Positions 1 through 7,284 of a stretch of DNA of 10,179 nucleotides are shown piece after piece. Under the pieces are notes generated by a model. It had not been told where the DNA came from. It worked only from the letters and a program-made list of their open reading frames with translations, and searched no databases. Location: contig JAEWHU010000189.1 in assembly GCA_023387635.1 (NCBI GenBank), positions 1-10,179 of the forward strand, written 5' to 3'. Origin of the DNA: Bacillota bacterium (GTDB taxonomy: Bacteria > Bacillota > Clostridia > Lachnospirales > Lachnospiraceae). Position 1 is the first letter of the stretch. Every line of letters begins with the position of its first letter. The position numbers and the translations under genes were made by a program.

Positions 1-704
1 CTACAAGTTATGGTCCTTTTATATATTTCATCATTTAAAGATGCAATACTTACATGTTCTACATCTCCATATACTAAATTTTCATACATTTCATCAGAGA
101 TAACATAAATATCTTTTTTTACTACAACTTCCGCAATTTCCTCTAATTCTTCCCTTGTATATAAAATACCTGTTGGATTGCTTGGTGAATTAAGAATTAA
201 TGCTTTGGTCTTATCCGTACATGCGTCCTCTATTTGTTTCGCTGTTACTTTATATTGATTAGATTTCTCTCCTTTAATGAAAACAGGAATACCATCGGAT
301 AATTTAACAATTTCAGGATAACTAAGCCAGAATGGTGTAGGAATAATTACTTCATCTAACGGATTTAAGATAGCATGAAATATATTAGTTAACGAATGCT
401 TTCCCCCATTACTAATAATTATTTGATTAGGTTTATAATGTAAATGATTAAAACTTTCAAGTTTTCTACATACCGCTTCTTTTAGTTCATATGTTCCAGA
501 AGCTTCTGTGTACTTTGTAAACCCATCATGGATTGCTTTGATTGCAGCTTCATTAATATTGTTAGGAGTATTAAAATCTGGTTCACCTGCTCCAAATCCA
601 ACAACATCGATTCCTTGTGCTTTTAGTTCCTTCGCTCTAGCTGTAATTGCAAGAGTAGAAGAAGGTTTAACAGCTTGTGCTTTTATTGATAATGACAATG
701 ACAT
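1..704 (-). CDS. aspB: Aspartate aminotransferase family (class I, PLP-dependent), 3' end cut by window edge
   Basis: The first 234 residues of a fold-type I, pyridoxal-phosphate-dependent aminotransferase are present; the C-terminal part lies outside the window. Such AspB enzymes move the amino group between aspartate and 2-oxoglutarate in the cytoplasm. Visible family marks are STLAIT near the N-terminus, GAGEPDFNTP (38-47), the substrate-pocket aromatic W126 in PTPFWLSYP, NSPSNPTG (172-179, N176 expected to touch the cofactor) and SDEMY (203-207, D204 expected to pair with the pyridine nitrogen). The catalytic lysine would lie just past the cut, so activity cannot be confirmed. The order and spacing closely resemble Bacillus subtilis AspB as I remember it. 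The ATG at 702-704 has an AGGAGG a few bases upstream (about 710-715). The gene follows the rny terminator, so it is probably its own transcription unit. Other class I aminotransferase specificities (tyrosine, prephenate, alanine) cannot be excluded from half a protein. Confidence 0.88.
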   Translation of the reverse strand, partial: MSLSLSIKAQAVKPSSTLAITARAKELKAQGIDVVGFGAGEPDFNTPNNINEAAIKAIHDGFTKYTEASGTYELKEAVCRKLESFNHLHYKPNQIIISNGGKHSLTNIFHAILNPLDEVIIPTPFWLSYPEIVKLSDGIPVFIKGEKSNQYKVTAKQIEDACTDKTKALILNSPSNPTGILYTREELEEIAEVVVKKDIYVISDEMYENLVYGDVEHVSIASLNDEIYKRTITC

Positions 705-745
705 AAATTCCTCCTAGCTACATTCCTTTATATATGATTTTCTTT

Positions 746-776
746 ATTGTACTTTTGATTTAATACTTATAGTCAA
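746..776 (-). promoter_or_regulatory. Candidate sigma-A promoter for the aminotransferase gene
   Basis: On the minus strand a TTGACT -35-like box (771-776) and a TACAAT -10-like box (746-751) are 19 bases apart, longer than the ideal 17. The start of transcription would fall near 739, about 35 bases before the ATG. A perfect TATAAT (794-799) lies further upstream but has no -35 at proper spacing. The gene needs a promoter here because a terminator precedes it; which box is used is uncertain. Confidence 0.4.
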
Positions 777-864
777 AGTTTACTATACATTCTATTATAT
801 AACATATCATATTGCAAGTATTAAATACAACTAAACATTGCAGTAAATTAAAATATATAGCATT

Positions 865-905
865 AAAAAAAGGTTGAAACTTTTTTTAGTAAAGTTTCAA
901 CCTTT
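865..905 (-). terminator. Intrinsic terminator of rny
   Basis: A perfect 15-base-pair stem (arms 869-883 and 891-905) encloses a 7-base loop. On the minus strand the second arm runs into seven T residues (865-871). It lies about 80 bases beyond the rny stop codon and before the aminotransferase gene, so it should separate the two transcription units. The stem has A/T at its base on both sides, but only the minus-strand reading has an uninterrupted T run. Confidence 0.92.
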
Positions 906-986
906 CAAGTAACTTAAGATAACTGCCTAAGCAGGCATCGTTTCATACAATCATGTCCCCCACCGAGTTTCATTATTGTAATATAA
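906..986 (-). other. 3' untranslated region of rny with a small hairpin
   Basis: Between the rny stop and its terminator lie 81 bases with no credible open frame. They hold a G-rich patch (five G in a row on the minus strand, 957-961), a direct repeat ATGAAAC, and a short inverted repeat (924-928 with 933-937, 5 base pairs, 4-base loop). No known RNA family was recognised. Confidence 0.4.
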
Positions 987-2543
987 TTATTTTGCGTAGT
1001 CTGTAACTCTTGATTCTCTTATGACATTTACTTTTATTTGACCAGGGTATTCTAACTCTGATTCAATTTGTTTTGAAATGTCTCTTGCAAGTAAAATCAT
1101 CTCATCATCGGTAACCATATCAGGTACTACCATAATACGAACTTCTCTACCTGCTTGTATCGCAAATGACTTATCTACTCCCTTAAAGCTGTTTGTGATA
1201 TCCTCTAACTGTTTCAATCTGTTGGTGTATGTTTCTAATGTTTCTCTTCTTGCACCCGGTCTTGCAGCGGAAATAGTATCTGCCGCTTGTACTATGCAGG
1301 CAATTAATGTGTCTGGTTCAACATCACCGTGATGTGATTCCACTGCATTAATTACAGTTGGAGATTCTTTATATTTTCTACATAAATCAACACCGATTTG
1401 AATATGTGAACCTTCCATTTCATGGTCAACAGATTTACCAATATCATGTAATAGTCCAGCTCTTTTAGCCATTCTAACGTCAACACCAATTTCTGCAGCT
1501 AATAATCCAGATAAATGTGCTACTTCTATAGAATGCTTTAAGGCATTTTGTCCATAACTAGTTCTAAACTTCATTTTACCAAGTAAACGAACAAGTTCAG
1601 GGTGAATTCCGTGTACACCAACTTCTAAAGTTGCTGCCTCACCTTCTTCACGAATCATAACTTCAACTTCTTTTTGCGCCTTTTCTACCATTTCTTCAAT
1701 TCTGGCAGGATGGATACGTCCATCAACAATCAATTTTTCAAGTGCTATTCTTGCAACTTCTCTTCTGATCGGATCAAAACCTGATAAGATTACTGCTTCT
1801 GGTGTATCATCAATAATTAAATCAACACCTGTTAAAGTTTCTAAAGTACGTATATTACGTCCTTCTCTACCAATAATTCTTCCCTTCATCTCATCGTTTG
1901 GAAGTTGTACAACGGATATAGTTGTTTCTGCTACATGGTCTGCAGCACATTTTTGAATTGCTGTAACAACATAATCCTTTGCTTTTTTGTCTGCTTCTTC
2001 TTTTGCCTTGTTTTCAAGTTCTTTTACTAACATTGCTGTTTCATGTTTCACTTCATCTTCAACAGTTTTTAAAAGATATTCTTTGGCTTGTTCGGAGGTA
2101 AGTCCAGAAATTTTTTCTAACTCCTGTAATTGTCTACCATGTAGAGCTTCAGCTTCTGCCTTGATTCTATCCAGCTCGCTTTCCTTTACAGATAACTTAG
2201 ATTCTTTCTTCTCGAGTGCTTCCATCTTCCTATCTAAAGTTTCTTCTTTAGTAAGAACACGCTTTTCATATCGTTGTAATTCTGCTCTTCTTTCCTTTGT
2301 TTCCTTCTCGAGTTCATTCTTAGTCTTTAAAGACTCCTCTTTCGCTTCAAGTAGGGCTTCTCTTTTCTTAGTTTCAGCTGTTTTTAACGCTTCATCTATG
2401 ATTTCTCTTGCTTTTTCTTCTGCGGAACCTATTTTTGCTTCATATACTTTAATTCGATAGGCTATCGCAAGTTTCCAAGCAACAAAAGCAGTTATTGCAA
2501 AGGTGATAATAATAGCGATTATGATTTTAATATAATCTTGCAC
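987..2543 (-). CDS. rny: Ribonuclease Y (RNase Y), membrane-anchored endoribonuclease
   Basis: RNase Y starts the decay of many mRNAs in Firmicutes by cutting single-stranded RNA at the inner face of the membrane. The 518 residues match the family length (about 520). Domains in order: one N-terminal membrane helix (about 5-26); a long charged coiled coil (about 30-195); a KH RNA-binding domain with the GREG loop (225-228) inside MKGRIIGREGRNIRTLE; and an HD metal-dependent hydrolase domain with H337, the HD pair H366-D367 in LLHDIGK, and H404-H405 plus D407 in SHHGD. The C-terminal stretch FAIQAGREVRIMV (460-472) is also typical. The start codon is GTG (2541-2543), chosen because AGGAGG lies 7 bases upstream and the membrane helix follows at once. 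The SD is inside a small inverted repeat. The gene has its own promoter and terminator, so it can be expressed alone, though read-through from miaB is possible because no terminator separates them. Confidence 0.97.
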   Translation of the reverse strand: MQDYIKIIIAIIITFAITAFVAWKLAIAYRIKVYEAKIGSAEEKAREIIDEALKTAETKKREALLEAKEESLKTKNELEKETKERRAELQRYEKRVLTKEETLDRKMEALEKKESKLSVKESELDRIKAEAEALHGRQLQELEKISGLTSEQAKEYLLKTVEDEVKHETAMLVKELENKAKEEADKKAKDYVVTAIQKCAADHVAETTISVVQLPNDEMKGRIIGREGRNIRTLETLTGVDLIIDDTPEAVILSGFDPIRREVARIALEKLIVDGRIHPARIEEMVEKAQKEVEVMIREEGEAATLEVGVHGIHPELVRLLGKMKFRTSYGQNALKHSIEVAHLSGLLAAEIGVDVRMAKRAGLLHDIGKSVDHEMEGSHIQIGVDLCRKYKESPTVINAVESHHGDVEPDTLIACIVQAADTISAARPGARRETLETYTNRLKQLEDITNSFKGVDKSFAIQAGREVRIMVVPDMVTDDEMILLARDISKQIESELEYPGQIKVNVIRESRVTDYAK

Positions 2544-2556
2544 AGGAGCACCTCCT
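2544..2556 (-). promoter_or_regulatory. rny Shine-Dalgarno site inside an inverted repeat
   Basis: On the minus strand AGGAG, a GTG loop and CTCCT form a perfect 5-base-pair hairpin directly before the GTG start at 2543. The SD (AGGAGG, 2551-2556) is the 5' arm, so folding would hide it. The inverted repeat is plain in the sequence; whether it folds or regulates in the cell is inference, and a 3-base loop with 5 pairs is only modestly stable. Confidence 0.5.
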
Positions 2557-2592
2557 TATTTAGTTTTCATTGTACAAAGATACAACAATTAA

Positions 2593-2621
2593 ATTTTATA
2601 CTGTTTTGCCTTATATGTCAA
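2593..2621 (-). promoter_or_regulatory. Sigma-A promoter of rny
   Basis: The minus strand shows a perfect TTGACA -35 box (2616-2621), a 17-base spacer and TAAAAT as the -10 box (2593-2598). Transcription would begin near 2586, giving a leader of roughly 40 bases that contains the SD hairpin. Confidence 0.8.
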
Positions 2622-2762
2622 GTATAGTTACTAAATTTTTATGCATTATGTCAGTTTTTAACGAATATTAGTTATGAGATTATGAATTTTTATACGAATC
2701 TTCAATAAAACACTCCAAAATCAATTGGAAAATACAAGAATTTCATTACCATTCATTAGGAA

Positions 2763-4193
2763 TTAAACTAACTCACCTAGGTAGTAAAAACCTTTACATT
2801 CACTTAATTTAACTTCTACAATCTCTCCAATTAAATCCTTACAACCTTTAAAATGAACTAAAACATTATTACTTAATCTTCCAGTCACTAAAGAACTATC
2901 TTGTTCATTTATTCCTTCTACTAAAACTTTTTGAATTGTACCCTCATGTTTTTTTATAAGTTCAGATGATATTTCTTTAATTGTCTTAAGTAAACGCTCA
3001 AATCGTTCATTTATAACTTTATCCTCCACTTGATTTTCCATCGCTGCTGCTGGTGTTCCTGAACGTTTTGAATATATAAATGTATAAGCACTATCATATC
3101 CTACTTTTTTAACAACATCTAGGGTATCTAAAAAGTCTTCTTCTGTTTCACCAGGAAATCCTACAATAATATCTGTTGTTAATGAGATATCTGGTATTGC
3201 ATTTTTTATTCTATCTACTAAGTCTAAATAACCCTCTTTTGTATATCTACGATTCATAACCTTTAACATATTTGTACTTCCGGATTGTACAGGAAGGTGT
3301 AGATGTTTACATATCTTATTAGAGTTTTTCATAACTTCAATTAATTCATCGGATAAATCCTTAGGATGGGAAGTCATAAAACGAACTCTTTCAAGTCCTT
3401 CTATTTTCTCTATCTCTTCAAGTAATTTAGCAAAAGAAATAGGGTTGTCCAATGTTTTACCATAGGAATTAACATTTTGGCCAAGAAGCATTATTTCTTT
3501 AACTCCATCAGCAACTAATTCTTTAATCTCTTTAATAATATCTTCTGGATTACGACTTCTCTCTCTACCCCTTACATAAGGTACAATACAATAACTACAG
3601 AAGTTATTACAACCATACATAATGTTAACACCAGCTTTAAAAGAATACTTTCTTTCACTTGGTAAATCCTCAACGATTTGGTCTGTATCTTTCCAAATAT
3701 CAATAATCATGCCCTTAGATGAAAGTCTAGCATCCATTAATTCAGCCAATTTAAAGATATTATGTGTACCAAATATAATATCTACAAAACGATAACTTTT
3801 CTTAATCTTTTCAACAACTGCATCTTCTTGCATCATACAACCGCATAATGCGATCATCATATCAGGGTTTTTCTTTTTTAAGGTATTTAAAAAACCAAGT
3901 CTTCCATATACTCTTGTATTAGCATTCTCTCTTACGGTACATGTATTATAGATAACAAAATCTGCTTCTTCTGTTTCCACTTCTGTAAAGCCAATCTTTT
4001 CAAGAATTCCAGCTAGTTTTTCAGAGTCTTTCGCATTCATCTGGCATCCAAAAGTTTTCGTACAAAAAGTTAATGGTCTATTTAATTTTTCACTTTTTTC
4101 TTTATACCATTTACTTAATTTTGCTATAAAGTAATACTGTCTATCTGGTTCTACTAAAGGTTCTTTATCATTAATATCAAAATTAAATTCCAT
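2763..4193 (-). CDS. miaB: tRNA-2-methylthio-N6-dimethylallyladenosine synthase MiaB
   Basis: MiaB is a radical-SAM methylthiotransferase that adds the methylthio group to i6A at position 37 of tRNAs reading U-starting codons, using two iron-sulfur clusters. The three cysteines of the N-terminal cluster are C50 (TFGCQMN), C85 (NTCTVRE) and C119 (CGCMMQ). The radical-SAM cluster is C195, C199 and C202 in GCNNFCSYCIVP, followed by VRGRERSR. Further marks are LLGQNVNSYG (237-246), LHLPVQSGS (298-306), MNRRYT (313-318) and DIIVGFPGET (341-350). A TRAM RNA-binding domain fills about 411-476. An extension of about 40 residues before the first domain makes the 476-residue protein a little longer than E. 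coli MiaB. NTCTVRE with MNRRYT favours MiaB over the related MtaB and RimO. The ATG at 4191-4193 has only a weak SD-like purine stretch upstream. Its promoter is at 4246-4274. rny lies 219 bases downstream with its own promoter. Confidence 0.96.
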   Translation of the reverse strand: MEFNFDINDKEPLVEPDRQYYFIAKLSKWYKEKSEKLNRPLTFCTKTFGCQMNAKDSEKLAGILEKIGFTEVETEEADFVIYNTCTVRENANTRVYGRLGFLNTLKKKNPDMMIALCGCMMQEDAVVEKIKKSYRFVDIIFGTHNIFKLAELMDARLSSKGMIIDIWKDTDQIVEDLPSERKYSFKAGVNIMYGCNNFCSYCIVPYVRGRERSRNPEDIIKEIKELVADGVKEIMLLGQNVNSYGKTLDNPISFAKLLEEIEKIEGLERVRFMTSHPKDLSDELIEVMKNSNKICKHLHLPVQSGSTNMLKVMNRRYTKEGYLDLVDRIKNAIPDISLTTDIIVGFPGETEEDFLDTLDVVKKVGYDSAYTFIYSKRSGTPAAAMENQVEDKVINERFERLLKTIKEISSELIKKHEGTIQKVLVEGINEQDSSLVTGRLSNNVLVHFKGCKDLIGEIVEVKLSECKGFYYLGELV

Positions 4194-4245
4194 TTTTTTA
4201 TCTCAACTTTCTAAATAATTTTATAATTTACATCATACTTTAAAG

Positions 4246-4274
4246 ATTATAAATGATTGAACTTATTATTTCAA
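4246..4274 (-). promoter_or_regulatory. Sigma-A promoter of miaB
   Basis: The minus strand shows TTGAAA (-35, 4269-4274), a 17-base spacer and a perfect TATAAT (-10, 4246-4251). Transcription would begin near 4239, about 45 bases before the miaB ATG. Confidence 0.78.
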
Positions 4275-4344
4275 CTATTTCTAATGGAATAACTTAGATT
4301 AACAAGTGTATACATCATTTATCTTTGTTTATGGTCTTTTATGA

Positions 4345-4373
4345 TTTATATTGATATATACATTACATATCAT
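4345..4373 (+). promoter_or_regulatory. Weak candidate promoter before the 16-codon frame
   Basis: TTTATA (4345-4350), a 17-base spacer and TATCAT (4368-4373) give a fair -10 but a poor -35. It would start a transcript near 4380, about 20 bases before the SD of the small frame. In DNA this AT-rich such a match can arise by chance. Confidence 0.25.
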
Positions 4374-4417
4374 ACAGAACACAAACACTCATTCACAAGA
4401 CTAGGAGGACAAATGTA

Positions 4418-4468
4418 ATGAAACCTATGGCTATCCGTATTTGCTATTATTTACAATTAATGTTATAA
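4418..4468 (+). CDS. Possible 16-residue leader peptide or microprotein
   Basis: A perfect AGGAGG (4403-4408) lies 9 bases before an ATG that opens a 16-codon frame, MKPMAIRICYYLQLML, ending in TAA. A second ATG (4413-4415), only 4 bases after the SD, is followed at once by TAA, giving ATGTAATG, a start-stop pair that overlaps the next ATG. The peptide has a short basic start and a hydrophobic tail. The promoter of the following membrane gene overlaps its end (TATAAT at 4464-4469), so the two could be linked or independent. The SD is better than that of many real genes in this window, which is why the frame is listed, but with so few codons it may be fortuitous. Confidence 0.25.
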   Translation: MKPMAIRICYYLQLML

Positions 4469-4469
4469 T
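4441..4469 (+). promoter_or_regulatory. Sigma-A promoter of the membrane protein gene
   Basis: TTGCTA (-35, 4441-4446), a 17-base spacer and a perfect TATAAT (-10, 4464-4469) precede the gene. Transcription would begin near 4476 and leave a leader of about 75 bases. Confidence 0.65.
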
Positions 4470-4550
4470 TTATTTAGTCAAATAATTCGTACATCTCTAA
4501 TTATTCTAGTTACTAGTAGATTTTTAATAATAGGAAGGAAATTAACTAAC

Positions 4551-5312
4551 GTGAAAATTCTTAACTGGTTGAAACAAAAACGATACATAATCATAGCACT
4601 AATTATATATTTCATCACCTGTGTTACATTATACATAGTAGAATATCGAATATATGGAGGTGCTATTAATACTAATATCTTCTATATAACCATTCTCCCA
4701 ATTGTTAACTTGATTGTCTGGATTTTACGTGACGATCATGACAATGAAGAGCTGAAGAAAGAGAAAAAAACTACCTTTTGGTCTAGAGTAGGAAACATAT
4801 GTACCATCATCATTAACGTCCTATTAATGCTTTATTGTATTTATCAGCTGTATAAAAATATCTATTATCTTTTTGGTTATCAATATCTAGCAACTATATC
4901 CATGGTAGGTATTCTATATTTTTCAAAGAAACTAAGTAAATTTATAAAGCAAGGCAATGCCATATCAAAAACAGTAAGCATTATCTATGGAATAATCTTA
5001 ATTACCACACTGCTATATGTTATATTACTTAATCCCTATACAGTGAAGCGCACACATGTTATAGTAGAAAACTCTGGCCTTACTAATATTTCTTATAAAA
5101 ATAATATTAAAGATAAAAAAATGTTATCTATAATATTAGATGCAGAAGTTACAAAAGGCTTAAAATATGAAGATAGCTTAGGATATTATCTGCTTAAAGG
5201 TGAAAAAGATAAGAAAGACTATGCCGTTGTTGTTAGTGTAACAAGAGGCACTATTGTCACCTTTACAGAAGTAAATGCTAATACTGCATTAAGATATATT
5301 ATTGATAAATAA
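4551..5312 (+). CDS. Multi-pass membrane protein of unknown function
   Basis: I do not recognise a family for this 253-residue protein. Hydrophobic segments at about 11-31, 40-59, 80-100, 112-125 and 138-160 suggest five membrane helices. Basic or charged loops after RYI-flanking KQKR, at 60-79 and at 125-136 fit the positive-inside rule, placing the N-terminus in the cytoplasm and the C-terminus outside. The last 90 or so residues (161-253) are hydrophilic with alternating beta-like stretches and no cysteine, and could be a small extracytoplasmic domain. No lipobox, transporter signature or enzyme motif is visible. The start is GTG; AGGAAGG lies 12 bases upstream, a long spacing that may mean weak translation. 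No in-frame ATG would keep the first helix. It is the only confident plus-strand gene here, sits between miaB and proA, has its own promoter, and ends in a hairpin terminator. Base composition resembles its neighbours. Confidence 0.82.
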   Translation: MKILNWLKQKRYIIIALIIYFITCVTLYIVEYRIYGGAINTNIFYITILPIVNLIVWILRDDHDNEELKKEKKTTFWSRVGNICTIIINVLLMLYCIYQLYKNIYYLFGYQYLATISMVGILYFSKKLSKFIKQGNAISKTVSIIYGIILITTLLYVILLNPYTVKRTHVIVENSGLTNISYKNNIKDKKMLSIILDAEVTKGLKYEDSLGYYLLKGEKDKKDYAVVVSVTRGTIVTFTEVNANTALRYIIDK

Positions 5313-5318
5313 GTTAAG

Positions 5319-5362
5319 AAAGAGGTTGTTGCCCCACATATTGGAGTAACAACCTCTTTTTT
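5319..5362 (+). terminator. Intrinsic terminator of the membrane gene, probably shared with proA
   Basis: Arms 5319-5330 and 5348-5359 pair over 12 bases; one G-U and one more G-C pair extend the stem to 14, leaving a 13-base loop. On the plus strand six T residues follow (5357-5362). It begins 6 bases after the membrane gene stop. On the minus strand the same hairpin starts next to the proA stop codon (5361-5363) and is followed by a broken T-rich tract, so it may also end the proline operon, less efficiently. Confidence 0.88.
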
Positions 5363-6605
5363 ATCTTATTTGACCATTACCAAAGATTATATATTTGGTA
5401 GTTGTAAGTGCTAAAAGTCCCATAGGTCCTCTTGCATGTAGCTTTTGTGTACTTATTCCTATTTCAGCACCATATCCAAACTCACTACCATCAGTAAATC
5501 TGGTAGAAGCATTAACATATACTGCTGCTGCATCGATTTCGTTATGAAATTTCATGGCATTATTATAGTCATTTGTAATAATCGCTTCTGAATGTTTTGT
5601 ATTATAAGTATTAATATGAAGGATTGCTTCCTCAATAGAATCTACTACCTTTAAGGATATAATTCTGTCTAAGTATTCTTTATAATAGTCATCTTCTGTT
5701 GCAATTGATAATTCGCTGCATATCTCTCTTCCTCTAACACAAGCCCTTACTTCAACTTGCTTTTTATTTAGACATTCATATACTAGCGGTATAAATTCTT
5801 TCGCTATTTTACTATGAATTACTAAAGATTCACAGGTATTACATACCCCAAGGCGCTGCGTTTTAGCATTATCGATAATATTAAGTGCCATCTCAAAATC
5901 TGCATACTCATCCACATATATATGGCAATTACCAGTTCCTGTTTCAATCACTGGAATTGTGCTGTTCTCTATCACAGTTTTAATAAGTCCTGCTCCACCT
6001 CTTGGAATCAGCACATCAATGTATTTATTCAATCGCATTAATTCTTTCGCTGTTTCTCTACTAGTATCTTCAATTAGTTGAATGGAGTCCATAGGTAAGT
6101 GAACTTTTTCTAGTGCTTTTCTTATTACATTAACAATCGCTATATTAGAATTAATGGCATCACTTCCGCCTCGAAGGATTACTGCATTACCTGCTTTAAA
6201 ACATAATGCAAATGCATCCATAGTTACATTAGGTCTAGATTCATAAATAATACCAATTACGCCAATTGGAACTCTTTTCTGTCCAATGATTAATCCATTT
6301 GGCCTATTTGTCATGGATATTACTTCACCAACTGGATCATTAAGACTTACAATTTCCTTAGCTCCACCTGCCATGGCTAAGATTCTTTCTTCATTTAAAG
6401 CCAATCTGTCGATAAGAGATTCCATCATTCCATTCTCTTTTGCAAGAGCTACATCTATTTCATTAGCACGAAGAATGTCCTCTTTTGAGTTAATTAAAGC
6501 TTTTGAAATCTCAAGTAATGCTTCATTCTTCTTTGTTACACCTAACAAATTTAAAGTTGTAGCAGCACTCTTTGCTTTTCTTCCAATGTCTTCTATATAA
6601 TTCAT
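5361..6605 (-). CDS. proA: Glutamate-5-semialdehyde dehydrogenase (gamma-glutamyl phosphate reductase)
   Basis: ProA is the second enzyme of proline synthesis: it reduces gamma-glutamyl phosphate with NADPH to glutamate-5-semialdehyde, which cyclises to pyrroline-5-carboxylate. The 414 residues match the family length. Marks are PIGVIGIIYESRPNVT (113-128), LRGGSDAI (144-151), LIPRGGAGLI (199-208), ETGTGNCHIYVD (221-232), the catalytic cysteine C255 in RLGVCNTCES, and the C-terminal TRFTDGSEFGYGAEIGIS (368-385) with HARGPMGL (390-397). The ATG at 6603-6605 has AAGGAG 8 bases upstream. A gap of 109 bases separates it from the cyclo-ligase gene before it, with no terminator and no convincing promoter, so it is probably the last gene of the proB operon. 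The gap holds a TTGACG but no matching -10 box. Its partner proB is three genes upstream. proC, needed for the last step, is not in the window. Confidence 0.96.
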   Translation of the reverse strand: MNYIEDIGRKAKSAATTLNLLGVTKKNEALLEISKALINSKEDILRANEIDVALAKENGMMESLIDRLALNEERILAMAGGAKEIVSLNDPVGEVISMTNRPNGLIIGQKRVPIGVIGIIYESRPNVTMDAFALCFKAGNAVILRGGSDAINSNIAIVNVIRKALEKVHLPMDSIQLIEDTSRETAKELMRLNKYIDVLIPRGGAGLIKTVIENSTIPVIETGTGNCHIYVDEYADFEMALNIIDNAKTQRLGVCNTCESLVIHSKIAKEFIPLVYECLNKKQVEVRACVRGREICSELSIATEDDYYKEYLDRIISLKVVDSIEEAILHINTYNTKHSEAIITNDYNNAMKFHNEIDAAAVYVNASTRFTDGSEFGYGAEIGISTQKLHARGPMGLLALTTTKYIIFGNGQIR

Positions 6606-6714
6606 ACTCTATACTCCTTTCAAATATTGATTCCTATGATTCAGCGTCAAAAGTCTTATTTTATTGGTACGATTCATATATGCGACTAATGGAATTGCAT
6701 ACACCTCATACTAA

Positions 6715-7284
6715 TTATACAATATGATAACTCTGTGAAATTATCTCATCAATCTTAACATCATTATAAGAGGGAATTATATTCTCTATAATTTGAAAAT
6801 CATAAGTAATTCCGATTTTAGTAAACGGTATAGACTCGTTTTCTAAAAAATAAGCATCATAGTAGCCTTTTCCATATCCAATACGGTTTTTATTTTTATC
6901 AAATGCTAAACCTGGAACAATCATTAGTATTTCACTCATGGATTCTAATTCTGCTTTTGATACTACTTTTTCCTCTATGGGTTCATTAATTCCTATGGTG
7001 CTAGTTTCGTAAGAACTTTGATTATCAATCCATATAAATTCCAAACGGTTATTAATTATTTTGGGAACGGCGATTTGCTTCTTGTCTTTCATCCCTTGTT
7101 TTATTAATTTACCTGTCCTTACTTCTTGATTAAATGATACGTAAGTAAAAATAAACTTAGAATTTAAAAAGGCAGGATGTATAAGTAATTTTTCTATAAT
7201 TTTATTACTTTCACTTTCTATATATTCTTTGGTGAGTTCACTTTTTTGTTGTTTTATAATATTACGTATCTCTTCTTTATTCAT
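6715..7284 (-). CDS. 5-formyltetrahydrofolate cyclo-ligase (methenyl-THF synthetase)
   Basis: This cytoplasmic enzyme (YqgN/YgfA/MTHFS family) uses ATP to turn 5-formyltetrahydrofolate into 5,10-methenyltetrahydrofolate, returning a storage folate to the active one-carbon pool. At 189 residues it has normal length. The diagnostic segment is VPGLAFDKNKNRIGYGKGYYD (about 123-142), with the conserved PGxAFD, the basic residues around R134 and the glycine-rich GYGKGYYD loop that handles the phosphate. F51-E54 in SFNQEVRT matches the folate-binding stretch. The ATG (7282-7284) shares its A with the TAA stop of the UPF0291 gene (TAATG), so translation of the two is probably coupled; a weak AAGGA lies about 9 bases upstream inside the previous gene. 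It sits between proB and proA although it has no known role in proline synthesis. Confidence 0.93.
   Translation of the reverse strand: MNKEEIRNIIKQQKSELTKEYIESESNKIIEKLLIHPAFLNSKFIFTYVSFNQEVRTGKLIKQGMKDKKQIAVPKIINNRLEFIWIDNQSSYETSTIGINEPIEEKVVSKAELESMSEILMIVPGLAFDKNKNRIGYGKGYYDAYFLENESIPFTKIGITYDFQIIENIIPSYNDVKIDEIISQSYHIV

Larger units (their letters stand above)
4194..4550. other. Divergent intergenic region between miaB and the membrane protein gene
   Basis: This 357-base AT-rich stretch separates two divergent genes. It contains a well-formed minus-strand promoter for miaB, a plus-strand promoter for the membrane protein gene, and a 16-codon plus-strand frame with a strong SD. I see no tRNA, no known riboswitch and no long inverted repeat. 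Confidence 0.7.

Noticed and set aside
508..717. Plus-strand frame opposite the aminotransferase start
   Set aside because: It runs through the ATG and SD of the recognised AspB-type gene in reverse and has no family resemblance.
924..937. Possible shared repeat between the rny 3' region hairpin and the hairpin at 10107-10125 (both contain GATGCC)
   Set aside because: Similarity is limited to six bases; loops and flanks differ, so a repeat family is not supported.
1987..2460. 157-codon plus-strand open frame, rich in Ser and Phe
   Set aside because: It is the antisense of the RNase Y coiled coil; low-complexity Ser/Phe content reflects reverse reading of Glu/Lys codons, and there is no SD.
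2640..2762. Terminator between miaB and rny
   Set aside because: Only a 4-base-pair inverted repeat near 2716-2729 and a direct repeat of ACGAAT were found; no stem followed by a T run.
6606..6714. Promoter for proA from the TTGACG in this gap
   Set aside because: At proper spacing there is no acceptable -10 box, and one placed there would touch the SD; read-through from the upstream genes is simpler.
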